This document shows positions 1 to 5,200 of a DNA stretch of 5,200 bases, piece after piece (within the stretch, counting starts at the first letter, position 1; every line of letters starts with the position of its first letter). Origin of the DNA: CAYRUP01 sp964578975 (GTDB taxonomy: Bacteria; Pseudomonadota; Gammaproteobacteria; DSM-16500); the NCBI GenBank assembly GCA_964578975.1, contig CAZOFA010000109.1, positions 1 through 5,200 on the forward strand, written 5' to 3'. The translations under genes were made by a program, and so were the position numbers. Under the pieces are notes generated by a model that was given only the letters and a program-made list of their open reading frames with translations, made no database searches and was not told where the DNA came from.

Positions 1-23
1 CCTTCCCCCTGCGTGGGAAGGAC
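1..23. repeat. Palindromic element, cut by the window edge
   Basis: Positions 1-7 (CCTTCCC) and 15-21 (GGGAAGG) are perfect inverted arms around a 7-nt loop. The right side continues into GGAC, so the left arm probably extends beyond the window. Read on the minus strand it begins GTCCTTCCC, close to the GTCATTCC edge of the decayed element at 727-801. The stem is short and no T-tract follows on either strand within view, so I treat it as a repeat and not a terminator. Confidence 0.4.
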
Positions 24-64
24 GTTCTAAGCAATAAAAACTCCGAACTCGGGTTACGTAAACT

Positions 65-150
65 CTCGTCAGTGCGAGCGCAGCGAAGCAATCCAGAAAA
101 GCGCTATATCAAAGCATTCTGGATTGCTTCGCTGCGCTCGCAATGACGAG
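65..150. repeat. Long near-perfect inverted repeat (REP/MITE-like)
   Basis: Arms of 34 bp at 65-98 and 117-150 are reverse complements with a single mismatch (G72 where T is expected). The loop is 18 nt. The arm core, GCGAGCGCAGCGAAGCAATCC, resembles a class of short dispersed repeats found in many bacterial genomes. As RNA it would form a very stable hairpin. It has no T-tract and no coding content, so the best reading is a dispersed palindromic repeat. The near-identity of the arms suggests either recent spread or maintained pairing. Confidence 0.8.
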
Positions 151-189
151 TTGTTCAGCAGGGGTCCAACATTTTGCTAAATAAGACAC

Positions 190-221
190 TGGGTGCCAGC
201 TTCAAGCATGCTGGCATGACA
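190..221 (-). repeat. Small palindromic repeat just after the 158-aa gene
   Basis: TGCCAGC at 194-200 and GCTGGCA at 210-216 form a perfect 7-bp stem with a 9-nt loop. Read on the minus strand the element begins GTCATGCCAGC. The stem starts 5 nt after the stop codon of the leftward 158-aa gene, so it could end or stabilise that transcript. The following minus-strand bases (ACCCAGTGTCTTATTT) are only loosely T-rich, so terminator function is weakly supported. Confidence 0.5.
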
Positions 222-698
222 TTAACGATGTTGAGGATGAGGAGTAGGTGGTCTACTAACCCTGGGTTTTTTTGAGTCCTGCGTCACAGGGTTCGCTGAA
301 GGTTGTTTATAAGCTTCTGGAAATAAATACGATAAAGGTGGGTAAGAATTCTTTTTAGGTTGATCCGTACATTCTTTTTTTTCACCGCTCATTGCATTAA
401 AAGTATCAACCATTTTTTGACCATGTGAACAAGGTTCATCCACAAAACACAGCTGACGTTTTCCCTCCTGAGAACTTGTCATCCAAAGAGTCGCCCACTC
501 ATCTACAGCAGCAGACACATGGTCTTTCTTTAATTGATTTCCTTCATCAACAGTGGGGGGTCGCTTGGAGGGGTGACGAAGTGCAAAAAAATCGCCGGTA
601 TTTCTATTAAACAAAATTACGAAACTTTGTTTCTCATTGTCTGCTAATAAAGTACGAAATTTGTATAAATTAATTCCTGCGTTAAAAGGGCCAAGCAT
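222..698 (-). CDS. Hypothetical protein, 158 aa
   Basis: I do not recognise this protein. The case for a real gene is the ribosome binding site: AAGGAG (minus strand, 705-710) lies six bases before the ATG at 696-698, and the frame is open for 158 codons. Residues 1-45 look like a small mixed fold (hydrophobic run SFVILF at 25-30, then NRNTGDFFALR). Residues 55-105 are mixed polar with two cysteines (84, 90) in the stretch LCFVDEPC, and a third at 110. From about 110 the chain is rich in Pro, Lys, Ser and Gln, ending in a basic Pro/His tail that is probably disordered. There is no signal peptide or membrane segment. It lies downstream of pnp in the same direction with a 112-nt gap, so it could be reached by read-through; I see no convincing promoter of its own. 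A lineage-specific or secreted protein is possible but unproven. Confidence 0.68.
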   Translation of the reverse strand: MLGPFNAGINLYKFRTLLADNEKQSFVILFNRNTGDFFALRHPSKRPPTVDEGNQLKKDHVSAAVDEWATLWMTSSQEGKRQLCFVDEPCSHGQKMVDTFNAMSGEKKECTDQPKKNSYPPLSYLFPEAYKQPSANPVTQDSKKPRVSRPPTPHPQHR

Positions 699-726
699 TG
701 GGAACTCCTTGTAAAATATTTTTATT

Positions 727-801
727 CTCGCCTTTCCACCGCGACAGCACTGCTGTCCTGTCTATTACGGGATTGAGTCAGTTGCCGCAGTAGGGAATGA
801 C
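727..801. repeat. Decayed palindromic element after pnp
   Basis: The gap between pnp and the 158-aa gene is almost filled by an element with imperfect inverted ends: GCCTTTCC at 730-737 against GGAATGAC at 794-801, two mismatches in eight. An internal perfect hairpin sits at 743-757 (GACAGC, loop ACT, GCTGTC). The minus-strand head reads GTCATTCCC, the same GTCAT edge as other palindromes here. It begins 9 nt after the pnp stop codon and could protect the 3' end of pnp mRNA. No T-tract follows the internal stem on either strand, so I do not call a terminator. Confidence 0.5.
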
Positions 802-810
802 AGAGAGAGC

Positions 811-2898
811 TCAAACCACTTCTTTCATGCTCAATCGAATTCGACCTTGTTTATCAATGTCTAGCACTTTGACTTTGACCACTTGGCCTTCAGCCAATTT
901 ATCCGTCACTTTTTCGACGCGTTCTTTCGCAATCTGAGAAATATGCACGAGACCTTGTTTGCCAGGTAAAATGCTGACAAATGCGCCGAAATCAGCGAGC
1001 TTCACCACCGTGCCTTCATAGACATCGCCTACGACAACATCAGCGGTCAATCGTTCGATACGACGTATCGCTTCTTCGCATGCGGTTAAATCAGCTGCGG
1101 CAACACGTACTTCACCGTCATCGCTAATATCAACCACTGTGCCCGTTTCTTCTGTCAAAGAACGAATCGTCACACCACCTTTTCCAATCACATCACGAAT
1201 TTTGTCGGTTGGAATGCGCATATGTAAAATGCGCGGCGCATACGCTGACATTTCAGTGCGCGCCGTTTGAATCGTGCGATTCATGATTTCAAGAATATGC
1301 ACACGGCCTGCATGTGCTTGTTCTAATGCTTGATGCATGATTTCTTCGGTAATGCCGTTAATTTTAATATCCATTTGCAACGCAGTGACACCTTGTAATG
1401 TGCCCGCGACTTTGAAATCCATATCACCGAGATGATCTTCATCACCTAAAATATCAGTCAATACAGCAAAACGATCACCTTCTTTCACCAACCCCATGGC
1501 AATACCCGCCACATGTGTACGCGTTGGCACACCTGCATCCATTAATGCAAGACTGCTGCCACACACACTCGCCATGGAACTTGAACCATTGGATTCTGTG
1601 ATTTCAGACACCACACGAATCACGTAAGGAAATTCTTTCGGTAATACTGCTTTAACACCACGTTTCGCCAAATTACCATGACCAATTTCACGTCGTTTCG
1701 GACTTCCGACAAAACCAACTTCGCCCACCGAAAACGGCGGGAAATTATAATGCAACATGAAGTTTTCTTTATGTTCGCCTTCTAATGCATCAATCGTTTG
1801 CGCATCACGCTCTGTGCCTAAAGTTGCAACCACTAATGCTTGTGTTTCACCGCGCGTAAATAAAGCGGAACCATGCGTGCGTGGTAACACACCTACTTGA
1901 ATGGAAATGGGACGAACGGTTTTTGTATCACGACCGTCAATGCGCGATTTGCCTGCGAGAATTTGACCGCGAACAATTTTGCTTTCTAAATTTTTGAAAA
2001 CATATTTGACGTCATCTACCAATTGGGCTTCATCGTCTTTGTTGGTATTTTCAGCCACGATGGTTTCAAGCACGCGATCACGTAGTTCTGCAATGGAATC
2101 TTGCCGCTGAGGTTTATCTTGAATTTGATACGCGTTCGCGAGATCCGTTTCAATGATTTCAGCCACACGTTTTTCGATGGTGTCATTGACTGATGGCGCT
2201 TCCCAATCCCATGCCGGTTTGCCTGCCTCAGCCACTAATTCTAAAATAGTTTTAATGGCCAGCTGCATGTGTTGATAACCAAACATGACAGCGCCTAACA
2301 TCACCGATTCCGGTAATTCTTTTGCTTCAGATTCCACCATGAGCACCGCTTTGTCGGTGCCGGCAACCACCATGTCTAATTCAGAGGTTTCCAGTTGGGA
2401 GAGCGTCGGATTCAGCACATAAGCCCCATCGAGATAACCAACCCGTGCAGCCCCTAAAGGACCCAGAAATGGCATACCGGAAAGAGATAACGCGGCTGAA
2501 GCGCCTAACATGGCGGGAATATCAGAATCAATTTCCGGATTCATCGATAAAACGGTCGCAATCACTTGTACTTCGTGATTGAAGCCTTTGGGGAACAATG
2601 GTCTGATCGGTCGATCAATTAAGCGTGAAGTTAATGTTTCTTTTTCACTGGGCTTACCTTCGCGTTTGAAATAACCCCCAGGAATACGTCCCGCTGCATA
2701 GGTGCGTTCTTGATAATTGACGGTAAGAGGAAAGAAATCGCGATCATCGCTCGTCCCTTCTTGACCGACAACGGTGACTAATACCACGGTATCATCCATG
2801 CTGACTAATACAGCTGAGGTTGCTTGACGTGCCATGACACCGGTTTCAAAGGTGACTGTGTGATTACCATAACGAAATGCTTTTTTAACTGCTGCCAC
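811..2898 (-). CDS. pnp: Polyribonucleotide nucleotidyltransferase (PNPase)
   Basis: PNPase degrades RNA 3' to 5' by phosphorolysis, releasing nucleoside diphosphates. It works as a trimer, often with RNase E, in the cytoplasm. The 695 residues show the full family order: first RNase PH-like domain (about 10-145), helical linker (about 240-310), second RNase PH-like domain (about 320-545), KH domain (about 553-615, GKGG at 572-575) and S1 domain (about 622-692). The GDEDHLGDMDFK segment (485-496) supplies the catalytic site; D488, D494 and K496 match E. coli D486, D492 and K494. Other hallmarks are FFPLTV (55-60), RPIRPLFP (96-103) and NFPPFSVGE (385-393). The protein stops just after S1 and lacks the acidic/Ala-rich tail of E. 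coli PNPase (711 aa). Translation starts at GTG (2896-2898), with AGGA eight bases upstream. It follows rpsO after 77 nt. Confidence 0.98.
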   Translation of the reverse strand: MAAVKKAFRYGNHTVTFETGVMARQATSAVLVSMDDTVVLVTVVGQEGTSDDRDFFPLTVNYQERTYAAGRIPGGYFKREGKPSEKETLTSRLIDRPIRPLFPKGFNHEVQVIATVLSMNPEIDSDIPAMLGASAALSLSGMPFLGPLGAARVGYLDGAYVLNPTLSQLETSELDMVVAGTDKAVLMVESEAKELPESVMLGAVMFGYQHMQLAIKTILELVAEAGKPAWDWEAPSVNDTIEKRVAEIIETDLANAYQIQDKPQRQDSIAELRDRVLETIVAENTNKDDEAQLVDDVKYVFKNLESKIVRGQILAGKSRIDGRDTKTVRPISIQVGVLPRTHGSALFTRGETQALVVATLGTERDAQTIDALEGEHKENFMLHYNFPPFSVGEVGFVGSPKRREIGHGNLAKRGVKAVLPKEFPYVIRVVSEITESNGSSSMASVCGSSLALMDAGVPTRTHVAGIAMGLVKEGDRFAVLTDILGDEDHLGDMDFKVAGTLQGVTALQMDIKINGITEEIMHQALEQAHAGRVHILEIMNRTIQTARTEMSAYAPRILHMRIPTDKIRDVIGKGGVTIRSLTEETGTVVDISDDGEVRVAAADLTACEEAIRRIERLTADVVVGDVYEGTVVKLADFGAFVSILPGKQGLVHISQIAKERVEKVTDKLAEGQVVKVKVLDIDKQGRIRLSMKEVV

Positions 2899-2910
2899 AA
2901 GAATTATCCT
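2896..2910 (-). promoter_or_regulatory. pnp ribosome binding site and GTG start
   Basis: On the minus strand AGGA (2907-2910) is followed by eight bases and then GTG (2896-2898). The encoded start (MAAVKKAFRYGNHTV) aligns with the usual PNPase N-terminus. The modest Shine-Dalgarno and the non-ATG start could hold translation down, which would suit a gene that is autoregulated after transcription in E. coli. Confidence 0.6.
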
Positions 2911-2913
2911 ATG

Positions 2914-2958
2914 TTAACGATTGCCATGCCCCGGGAAATACGTGGGGCTGGCAATGAC
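2914..2958. repeat. Hairpin in the rpsO-pnp gap (repeat-like)
   Basis: ATTGCCATGCCCC (2920-2932) and GGGGCTGGCAAT (2944-2955) pair over 12 bp with one bulged base and an 11-nt loop. On the minus strand the element begins GTCATTGCC, matching the heads of other palindromes here. It lies between the rpsO stop codon and the pnp Shine-Dalgarno. In E. coli this gap carries a terminator and an RNase III-cut stem that starts PNPase autoregulation; a similar role here is inference from position. The minus-strand bases after the stem (CGTTAACATAGG) are not T-rich, so it is not a clear terminator. Confidence 0.65.
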
Positions 2959-2975
2959 AAGAATTTAGTAAGCGA

Positions 2976-3245
2976 TTAACCGCGAACATCCAATTTTTCA
3001 ATCAATTTACGATAAACAACGGGGTCAACACGTTTTAAATAGGTCATTAATCGGCGACGTTGGCTGACTAATTTGGTCAATCCATAACGGGTATGATAAT
3101 CGTGTGGATTAGACTTCATGTGCTGTGTTAAATATTCAATACGCGCGGTCAATAAAGCGATTTGCACTTCAGATGAACCGGTATCACCCTCTGCTTTTTG
3201 ATATGTTTTAATAAGTTCTGCTGTTGCGGCAGTGGTTAATGCCAT
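2976..3245 (-). CDS. rpsO: Small ribosomal subunit protein S15
   Basis: S15 is a primary binding protein of the 30S subunit. It binds the central domain of 16S rRNA (three-way junction and helix 22) and helps form the platform and an intersubunit bridge. The product from ATG 3243-3245 is 89 residues, the same length as E. coli S15. It shows the family segments DTGSSEVQIALLT (21-33) and LVSQRRRLMTYLK (59-71). H42 and D49, contact residues for the helix 22 site, are present; position 52 is Thr where E. coli has Ser. The start is set by GGGAG eight bases upstream. An in-frame TTG five codons earlier (3258-3260) overlaps that Shine-Dalgarno and is rejected. The gene has its own promoter (3288-3316) and is followed 77 nt later by pnp. 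In E. coli S15 represses its own translation; no equivalent RNA fold was identified here. Confidence 0.97.
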   Translation of the reverse strand: MALTTAATAELIKTYQKAEGDTGSSEVQIALLTARIEYLTQHMKSNPHDYHTRYGLTKLVSQRRRLMTYLKRVDPVVYRKLIEKLDVRG

Positions 3246-3253
3246 GTATAAAA

Positions 3254-3258
3254 CTCCC
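3254..3258 (-). promoter_or_regulatory. rpsO ribosome binding site
   Basis: GGGAG on the minus strand, eight bases (TTTTATAC) before the ATG at 3243-3245. It fixes the start that gives the standard 89-residue S15. Confidence 0.75.
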
Positions 3259-3287
3259 AATTTACTATTTATAAAACTAAGTCGCGT

Positions 3288-3316
3288 ATTGTAGCGGGGA
3301 GAAGGGATTTGGACAA
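3288..3316 (-). promoter_or_regulatory. Sigma70-type promoter for rpsO-pnp
   Basis: On the minus strand TTGTCC (3311-3316, 4 of 6 to TTGACA) and TACAAT (3288-3293, 5 of 6 to TATAAT) are separated by exactly 17 bp. Transcription would begin near 3281, leaving a leader of roughly 36 nt before the rpsO ATG. A promoter between truB and rpsO is also known in E. coli. The 7-bp arms AAGTCGC (3279-3285) and GCGACTT (3317-3323) flank the promoter as inverted repeats, which might be an operator or chance. Confidence 0.72.
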
Positions 3317-3334
3317 GCGACTTTTTATGGCCAT

Positions 3335-3367
3335 GGCAAGCTACTGGTAAAAGACCAGTTTTTTGCC
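3335..3367 (+). terminator. Rightward intrinsic terminator-like hairpin
   Basis: ACTGGT (3343-3348) and ACCAGT (3354-3359) form a 6-bp stem with loop AAAAG, followed by six T residues (3359-3364, counting the last stem base). GGCAA (3335-3339) and TTGCC (3363-3367) could pair as an outer stem. The layout is terminator-like only on the plus strand. It lies 72 nt before the ankyrin ATG and upstream of the rpsO promoter, so it would stop rightward transcripts coming out of rpsO antisense, or act as an attenuator if the ankyrin promoter lies before it. The stem is short, so confidence is moderate. Confidence 0.45.
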
Positions 3368-3424
3368 TTTTAAGAATTCCTTAAGTTTTGAATGATAAAC
3401 ATGGCAACGAACTAATAATTTTAA

Positions 3425-3441
3425 TAAGGATTATAAAAATG
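3425..3441 (+). promoter_or_regulatory. Ribosome binding site deciding the ankyrin gene start
   Basis: TAAGGA (3425-3430) lies eight bases before ATG 3439-3441. The frame can be extended to a TTG at 3388, but that codon has no Shine-Dalgarno and would add 17 residues, the last of them aliphatic and encoded by the leader itself. The ATG is preferred. Confidence 0.7.
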
Positions 3442-5073
3442 ATAACGAGTAGGTATTACGAGCTTTTAAAGACTGCAATTGAAAAGGATCAAGAAGTAGG
3501 AGTAGCTCATTTAGTAGCCTCCAAGGCTTTTGCTCTTGATAAATCAACCGTCATCTCAGATTCTCTCACAGCAATCGAATTTGCTGTTCAGAAACAAAAA
3601 CCAGAAATAATTAAAATATTGCTTAATGAAAGTTTCACCACTGCTGCCGCTCTTCAAAAAGCAATTGAAGCTGCTGCTAACGCAGGATATTGGGATTGCG
3701 TAAAGGTTTTTGCAGAAACGCCTAATCTCCAAAATTGGACAGCTCAATTAGCTGGTTTAACCAGTGCATTACATTTAGCCTCATCTGCAAAAAATCTACA
3801 AATGATTGGAGATTTATTAGATGCAGGAGCCAATGCTTCGGCCGAAACTAAAGCAGAAAATCAGAAAAAAGGATTAAAGCCAATCCAACTTGCATTCCAA
3901 AATTTTAATGACGACTCAGCACAAGCAGCCATCGTTTTTATCAGTAAAATTAAAAGTGATCCAAAAAACCAATATGCATTTGGGGATGTTTTAGTTATAG
4001 CAGCTCAAAACAAAAGAGCTAACTTAGTCGATCTATTTCTGGGTGCACAAACAGTCGTAACATGTACCGATGAACTGGGAAATACACCTTTACATTGGGC
4101 TGTAAAAAATAAAAGAAAAAAAATGGTTGAAGATTTGATCGCTGCAGGCGCTATTCCATCTGTGGGAAACTTAGAGGGCGAAACACCTTTGAGCCTTGCT
4201 GCAGATAATGTGGAAATTATGGTGCCGCTTTTAGCTGCTCAGGAAAAAGTGGAACAAATAAAAAAAGATGAAGAAGTGCGGCGCATCCAACGAGAACAAG
4301 AAGAAAAAAGATTATTAGAAGAAAAACAAAAACAAGCGAAGGAAACGATGCGTCAAGAAAGTTTTAAGTTTTTATCTCGTTCGAGTGATAAAACGCTGAT
4401 TAAAGACGCGGCACGCGAATTTTGCAATGCAGGTAGTGTGACTGCAACGCAAGGATTGGCAAAATATTTTCAAGAGATGAATAATAATGCGGATAAAAAG
4501 CTGATTTGGACTTATTTGTTTGCGCTCTATTGCCCTGACAATCCGACAGCCCAGAAATATTTAGCAGACATTGAGAAACAAAAAAATTCGGATATGCTTC
4601 ATGAATATTTTATTGAGAGCAAAGAATTTTTGCAGGGGTTAAAAAAACAATTCCCAAACATGGAGCCAATTAATTTGCTATTGCTTGCCGTAAGGAAGCA
4701 ACAACAAAGCGGCCCCGCTAACATGTTTAAACCATACGAATTGGTAAAATTTAAAATTGAAAATTGCATATCCTCAATGATGGGTGATGAAGCCGGATTT
4801 ACTCTAGAAGAGAGTAGCCGTTTCATGCAGGGTAAAACTAGTATAGTGGATCGATACTGCGAAATGACTAAGCCTGTTGCTCCCCAAGAAGGTATGACAA
4901 CCGCCAAGCTATTAAGAGCTATGCCACCAGGGGCGAAAATCGAGCCCAATTCTTCTGTTGCATCTGCTGCTAAAGTTGTAACCCTTGAAAATGATGAGGC
5001 TTCTACAGTTAAGCAACCAACAGCGCAACCCAATCAACCTACATCAACATCTCTCTATCCAAGGTTTTCATAA
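3439..5073 (+). CDS. Ankyrin-repeat/coiled-coil protein, candidate secreted effector
   Basis: The 544-residue product has four zones. Residues 1-265 are paired helices of ankyrin type: the clearest repeat is ELGNTPLHWAVKNK... with LIAAGA (212-238), followed by EGETPLSLAA (246-255). Weaker ones are SALHLASS...LLDAGANAS (109-134) and TAIEFAVQKQKPEIIKILLN (44-63). Residues 266-306 are a highly charged Lys/Glu/Gln stretch that should form a coiled coil. Residues 307-476 are helical with no family I recognise. Residues 477-544 are rich in Pro, Ser and Thr and probably disordered, with an acidic patch ENDE (517-520) and the end SLYPRFS. There is no signal peptide or membrane segment. Ankyrin proteins bind other proteins, and in Legionella, Coxiella and relatives many are Dot/Icm effectors; that role here is inference. 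The gene is A+T-richer than pnp/rpsO, opposite in strand, and sits between rpsO and a putative truB, suggesting acquisition by insertion. Confidence 0.9.
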   Translation: MITSRYYELLKTAIEKDQEVGVAHLVASKAFALDKSTVISDSLTAIEFAVQKQKPEIIKILLNESFTTAAALQKAIEAAANAGYWDCVKVFAETPNLQNWTAQLAGLTSALHLASSAKNLQMIGDLLDAGANASAETKAENQKKGLKPIQLAFQNFNDDSAQAAIVFISKIKSDPKNQYAFGDVLVIAAQNKRANLVDLFLGAQTVVTCTDELGNTPLHWAVKNKRKKMVEDLIAAGAIPSVGNLEGETPLSLAADNVEIMVPLLAAQEKVEQIKKDEEVRRIQREQEEKRLLEEKQKQAKETMRQESFKFLSRSSDKTLIKDAAREFCNAGSVTATQGLAKYFQEMNNNADKKLIWTYLFALYCPDNPTAQKYLADIEKQKNSDMLHEYFIESKEFLQGLKKQFPNMEPINLLLLAVRKQQQSGPANMFKPYELVKFKIENCISSMMGDEAGFTLEESSRFMQGKTSIVDRYCEMTKPVAPQEGMTTAKLLRAMPPGAKIEPNSSVASAAKVVTLENDEASTVKQPTAQPNQPTSTSLYPRFS

Positions 5074-5107
5074 AGAAAAATGGTGGGCAAAGCACAACGT
5101 GCCCACC
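5071..5107 (-). terminator. Intrinsic terminator for the leftward gene (putative truB)
   Basis: GGTGGGCA (5082-5089) and TGCCCACC (5100-5107) form a perfect, G+C-rich 8-bp stem with a 10-nt loop. On the minus strand the stem is followed by ATTTTTCTTTA (5081 down to 5071), a good T-tract. It lies 65 nt beyond the stop of the leftward reading frame at the right edge and overlaps the ankyrin stop codon, so convergent transcripts would meet here. On the plus strand the bases after the stem (TGCTTGTCATCC) are not T-rich, so the hairpin may still cap the ankyrin mRNA 3' end but is a poorer rightward terminator. Confidence 0.62.
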
Positions 5108-5112
5108 TGCTT

Positions 5113-5163
5113 GTCATCCTGAACTAGTGCCCTTCGAGACGCGCTGCGCGTCTCGAAGGGCAC
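5113..5163. repeat. Perfect 37-nt palindrome with GTCAT head
   Basis: Arms of 17 bp at 5127-5143 and 5147-5163 are perfect reverse complements around CTG; the outer C and G of the loop can also pair. The sequence to the left, GTCATCCTGAAC from 5113, supplies the same GTCAT head seen in the other intergenic palindromes. It lies 9 nt past the putative truB stop on the minus strand. With no T-tract, it is better read as a dispersed palindromic repeat that would fold into a very stable hairpin in either transcript. Confidence 0.8.
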
Positions 5164-5172
5164 AAGGTGAGA

Positions 5173-5200
5173 TTATTTCATCAAGCGACGCGGAACCAAA
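5173..5200 (-). CDS. truB: C-terminal end of putative tRNA pseudouridine(55) synthase TruB (partial)
   Basis: Reading leftward from the window edge, eight complete codons before TAA (5173-5175) give LVPRRLMK. E. coli TruB ends with a similar PRRLV segment, and truB is the usual gene immediately upstream of rpsO in gammaproteobacteria, on the same strand as rpsO and pnp here. TruB makes pseudouridine 55 in the T-loop of tRNAs. The terminator-like hairpin at 5071-5107, oriented for leftward transcription, supports a gene ending here. Only eight residues are visible, so the identity rests on context plus a short motif. Confidence 0.55.

Noticed and set aside
1..221. CRISPR array or tRNA in the left gene-free stretch
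   Set aside because: No direct-repeat/spacer periodicity and no cloverleaf; only inverted repeats are seen.
425..610. Plus-strand 61-codon open frame
   Set aside because: It lies wholly inside the 158-aa minus-strand gene, which has the much stronger ribosome binding site; no family resemblance.
743..757. Hairpin as pnp terminator
   Set aside because: The stem is perfect but not followed by a T-tract on either strand; kept only as part of the repeat at 727-801.
3401..3415. Four-codon leader frame ATG GCA ACG AAC TAA before the ankyrin gene
   Set aside because: No Shine-Dalgarno and no attenuator-type codon run; likely chance.
3388..3418. Possible ankyrin promoter (TTGAAT 3388-3393, TAATAA 3413-3418)
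   Set aside because: Spacing is 19 bp and the predicted start would leave almost no leader before the Shine-Dalgarno; too weak to list.
3388..3438. TTG start extending the ankyrin protein by 17 residues
   Set aside because: No Shine-Dalgarno before the TTG, whereas TAAGGA stands eight bases before ATG 3439.
3556..3747. Minus-strand 63-codon open frame
   Set aside because: Antisense shadow of the ankyrin gene, Cys/Phe-rich and of low complexity, with no reason to be coding.
4599..5033. Minus-strand 144-codon open frame
   Set aside because: Antisense shadow of the ankyrin C-terminal region; the opposite strand has the coherent charged, helical protein.

Overview
This window reads as a chromosomal segment of a gammaproteobacterium. 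It most resembles a host-associated or intracellular lineage of the Legionellales/Coxiellaceae type, but that placement is an inference. The core is the conserved translation/RNA-decay cluster truB-rpsO-pnp on the minus strand. PNPase and ribosomal protein S15 are recognised with high confidence. At the right edge, nine codons and a stop (...LVPRRLMK) look like the C-terminal tail of TruB, which in E. coli ends in a similar PRRL motif. In the usual layout truB lies directly upstream of rpsO. Here about 1.9 kb separates them, and that space holds a rightward, visibly A+T-richer gene for an ankyrin-repeat protein.

Layout from left to right: 1-221 has no gene and carries three palindromic elements, including an 86-bp near-perfect inverted repeat. 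222-698 (minus) encodes an unrecognised 158-residue protein with a strong ribosome binding site. 699-810 holds a decayed palindromic element. 811-2898 (minus) is pnp with a GTG start. 2899-2975 is the rpsO-pnp gap, carrying a hairpin that resembles the other palindromes. 2976-3245 (minus) is rpsO, preceded by a good sigma70-type promoter at 3288-3316. 3317-3438 contains a plus-strand terminator-like hairpin and the leader of the ankyrin gene. 3439-5073 (plus) is the ankyrin/coiled-coil gene. 5074-5172 holds two strong hairpins between convergent genes, one of which looks like a leftward intrinsic terminator. 5173-5200 (minus) is the putative truB end.

S15 and PNPase are the classic rpsO-pnp pair, co-transcribed and controlled by RNA processing in E. 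coli. The ankyrin protein is unrelated to them. Its N-terminal ankyrin-like helices, charged coiled coil, unassigned helical C-terminal region and Pro/Ser/Thr-rich tail fit a host-directed secreted effector, but no secretion signal can be proven from the sequence. A second theme is that nearly every intergenic gap holds a palindrome. Several begin with the same GTCAT head but have different stems, which suggests dispersed REP/MITE-like families.
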